A stretch of 64,000 bases of DNA from contig CAVYFA010000001.1 in the NCBI GenBank assembly GCA_963767715.1, forward strand, positions 496,001 to 560,000, in the 5' to 3' direction. A program made the translations under genes and the position numbers. This document shows, in pieces, positions 63,915 through 64,000 of this stretch. Every line of letters begins with the position of its first letter. Position 1 is the first letter of the stretch. A model generated the notes under the pieces. That model saw only the letters and a program-made list of their open reading frames with translations. It had not been told where the DNA came from and ran no database searches. The stretch comes from CAVSXS01 sp963767715 (GTDB lineage: Bacteria > Chloroflexota > Ktedonobacteria > Ktedonobacterales > Ktedonobacteraceae).

Positions 63915-64000
63915 ATGAGTATGGCACGCACACCTGCGGTCCAACCGAAATATGGGTCCCGCCCGTTGGGCAAAATCGAAGTGCTGCCCAATGCTATCCA
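63915..64000 (+). CDS. Start of an Asp23/Gls24 family protein (partial)
   Basis: Only 28 codons lie in the window. They read MSMARTPAVQPKYGSRPLGK followed by IEVLPNAI, which resembles the first strand of Asp23/YloU-type envelope stress proteins, in which a G-x-I-x-I-x-P-x-V-I-A motif opens the domain. The rpmB-asp23 divergent arrangement is common. GAAGAA lies upstream; ATG 63921 is an alternative start. The rest of the gene runs beyond the window. Confidence 0.55.
   Translation, partial: MSMARTPAVQPKYGSRPLGKIEVLPNAI

Noticed and set aside
63761..63991. Minus-strand 76-codon frame at the window end
   Set aside because: Composition is unlike a real protein, it has no SD, and it overlaps the better supported Asp23-like start on the plus strand.

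Overview
The window reads as chromosomal DNA of a Chloroflexota bacterium, most likely class Ktedonobacteria. This is inferred from protein style only: a MalT-like LuxR regulator, a CarH-like B12/MerR regulator, an ECF41 sigma factor, a MASE1 sensor kinase, many VOC/DinB/YceI/PPOX-type small enzymes, and moderately GC-rich DNA with GTG/TTG starts. No rRNA, tRNA, CRISPR array, transposase or prophage was recognised.

Bases 1-24,400 are accessory: small oxidoreductases, hydrolases, VOC proteins, a short UvrA-like ABC ATPase, a large LAL regulator beside an MFS exporter, a PAS protein next to a CarH-like regulator, an ECF41 sigma factor locus, an S9 peptidase and a decayed VOC/M20 peptidase locus. 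Bases 24,500-47,100 are more housekeeping: gyrB, a GH38 alpha-mannosidase, an envelope glucosaminidase-like protein, a degenerate kinase/response-regulator fusion, clpB, scpB, nfo, enoyl-CoA hydratase, P450, thiolase, NUDIX, rny, a PHP phosphoesterase, lepB and accC. Bases 47,300-51,200 pair a lipoprotein solute-binding protein with a chemoreceptor-like protein. Bases 51,200-60,400 hold a full F1Fo ATP synthase operon (atpZ-B-E-F-H-A-G-D-C) ending in gpmI. The window closes with a MASE1 histidine kinase, rlmN, rpmB and the start of an Asp23-like gene.

Three genes (a PAS protein, clpB, atpH) are each broken by what looks like a single-base indel, and rny may carry a fourth. Since clpB and atpH are normally intact, sequencing or assembly indels are the simplest explanation, though real mutations cannot be excluded. 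The VOC/M20 locus is different: it shows three deletion-type junctions and is a true relic.

The most distinctive non-coding signal is a set of dispersed palindromic repeats. They include GTAGGGRCG-type inverted repeats with interchangeable cores (one lies inside a coding sequence), a palindromic element of about 170 bp with terminal repeats, CCGATTTATCGG elements, and a tandem 45-bp pair. Convergent genes are packed very tightly: six pairs have stops within 11 bp or overlapping. No clearly new multi-gene defence or biosynthetic system was found. The best candidates for new biology are the chemoreceptor with altered tip residues beside an orphan binding protein, the kinase-dead NarX/NarL-like fusion, and the CarH-like regulator with a perfect inverted repeat at its start.
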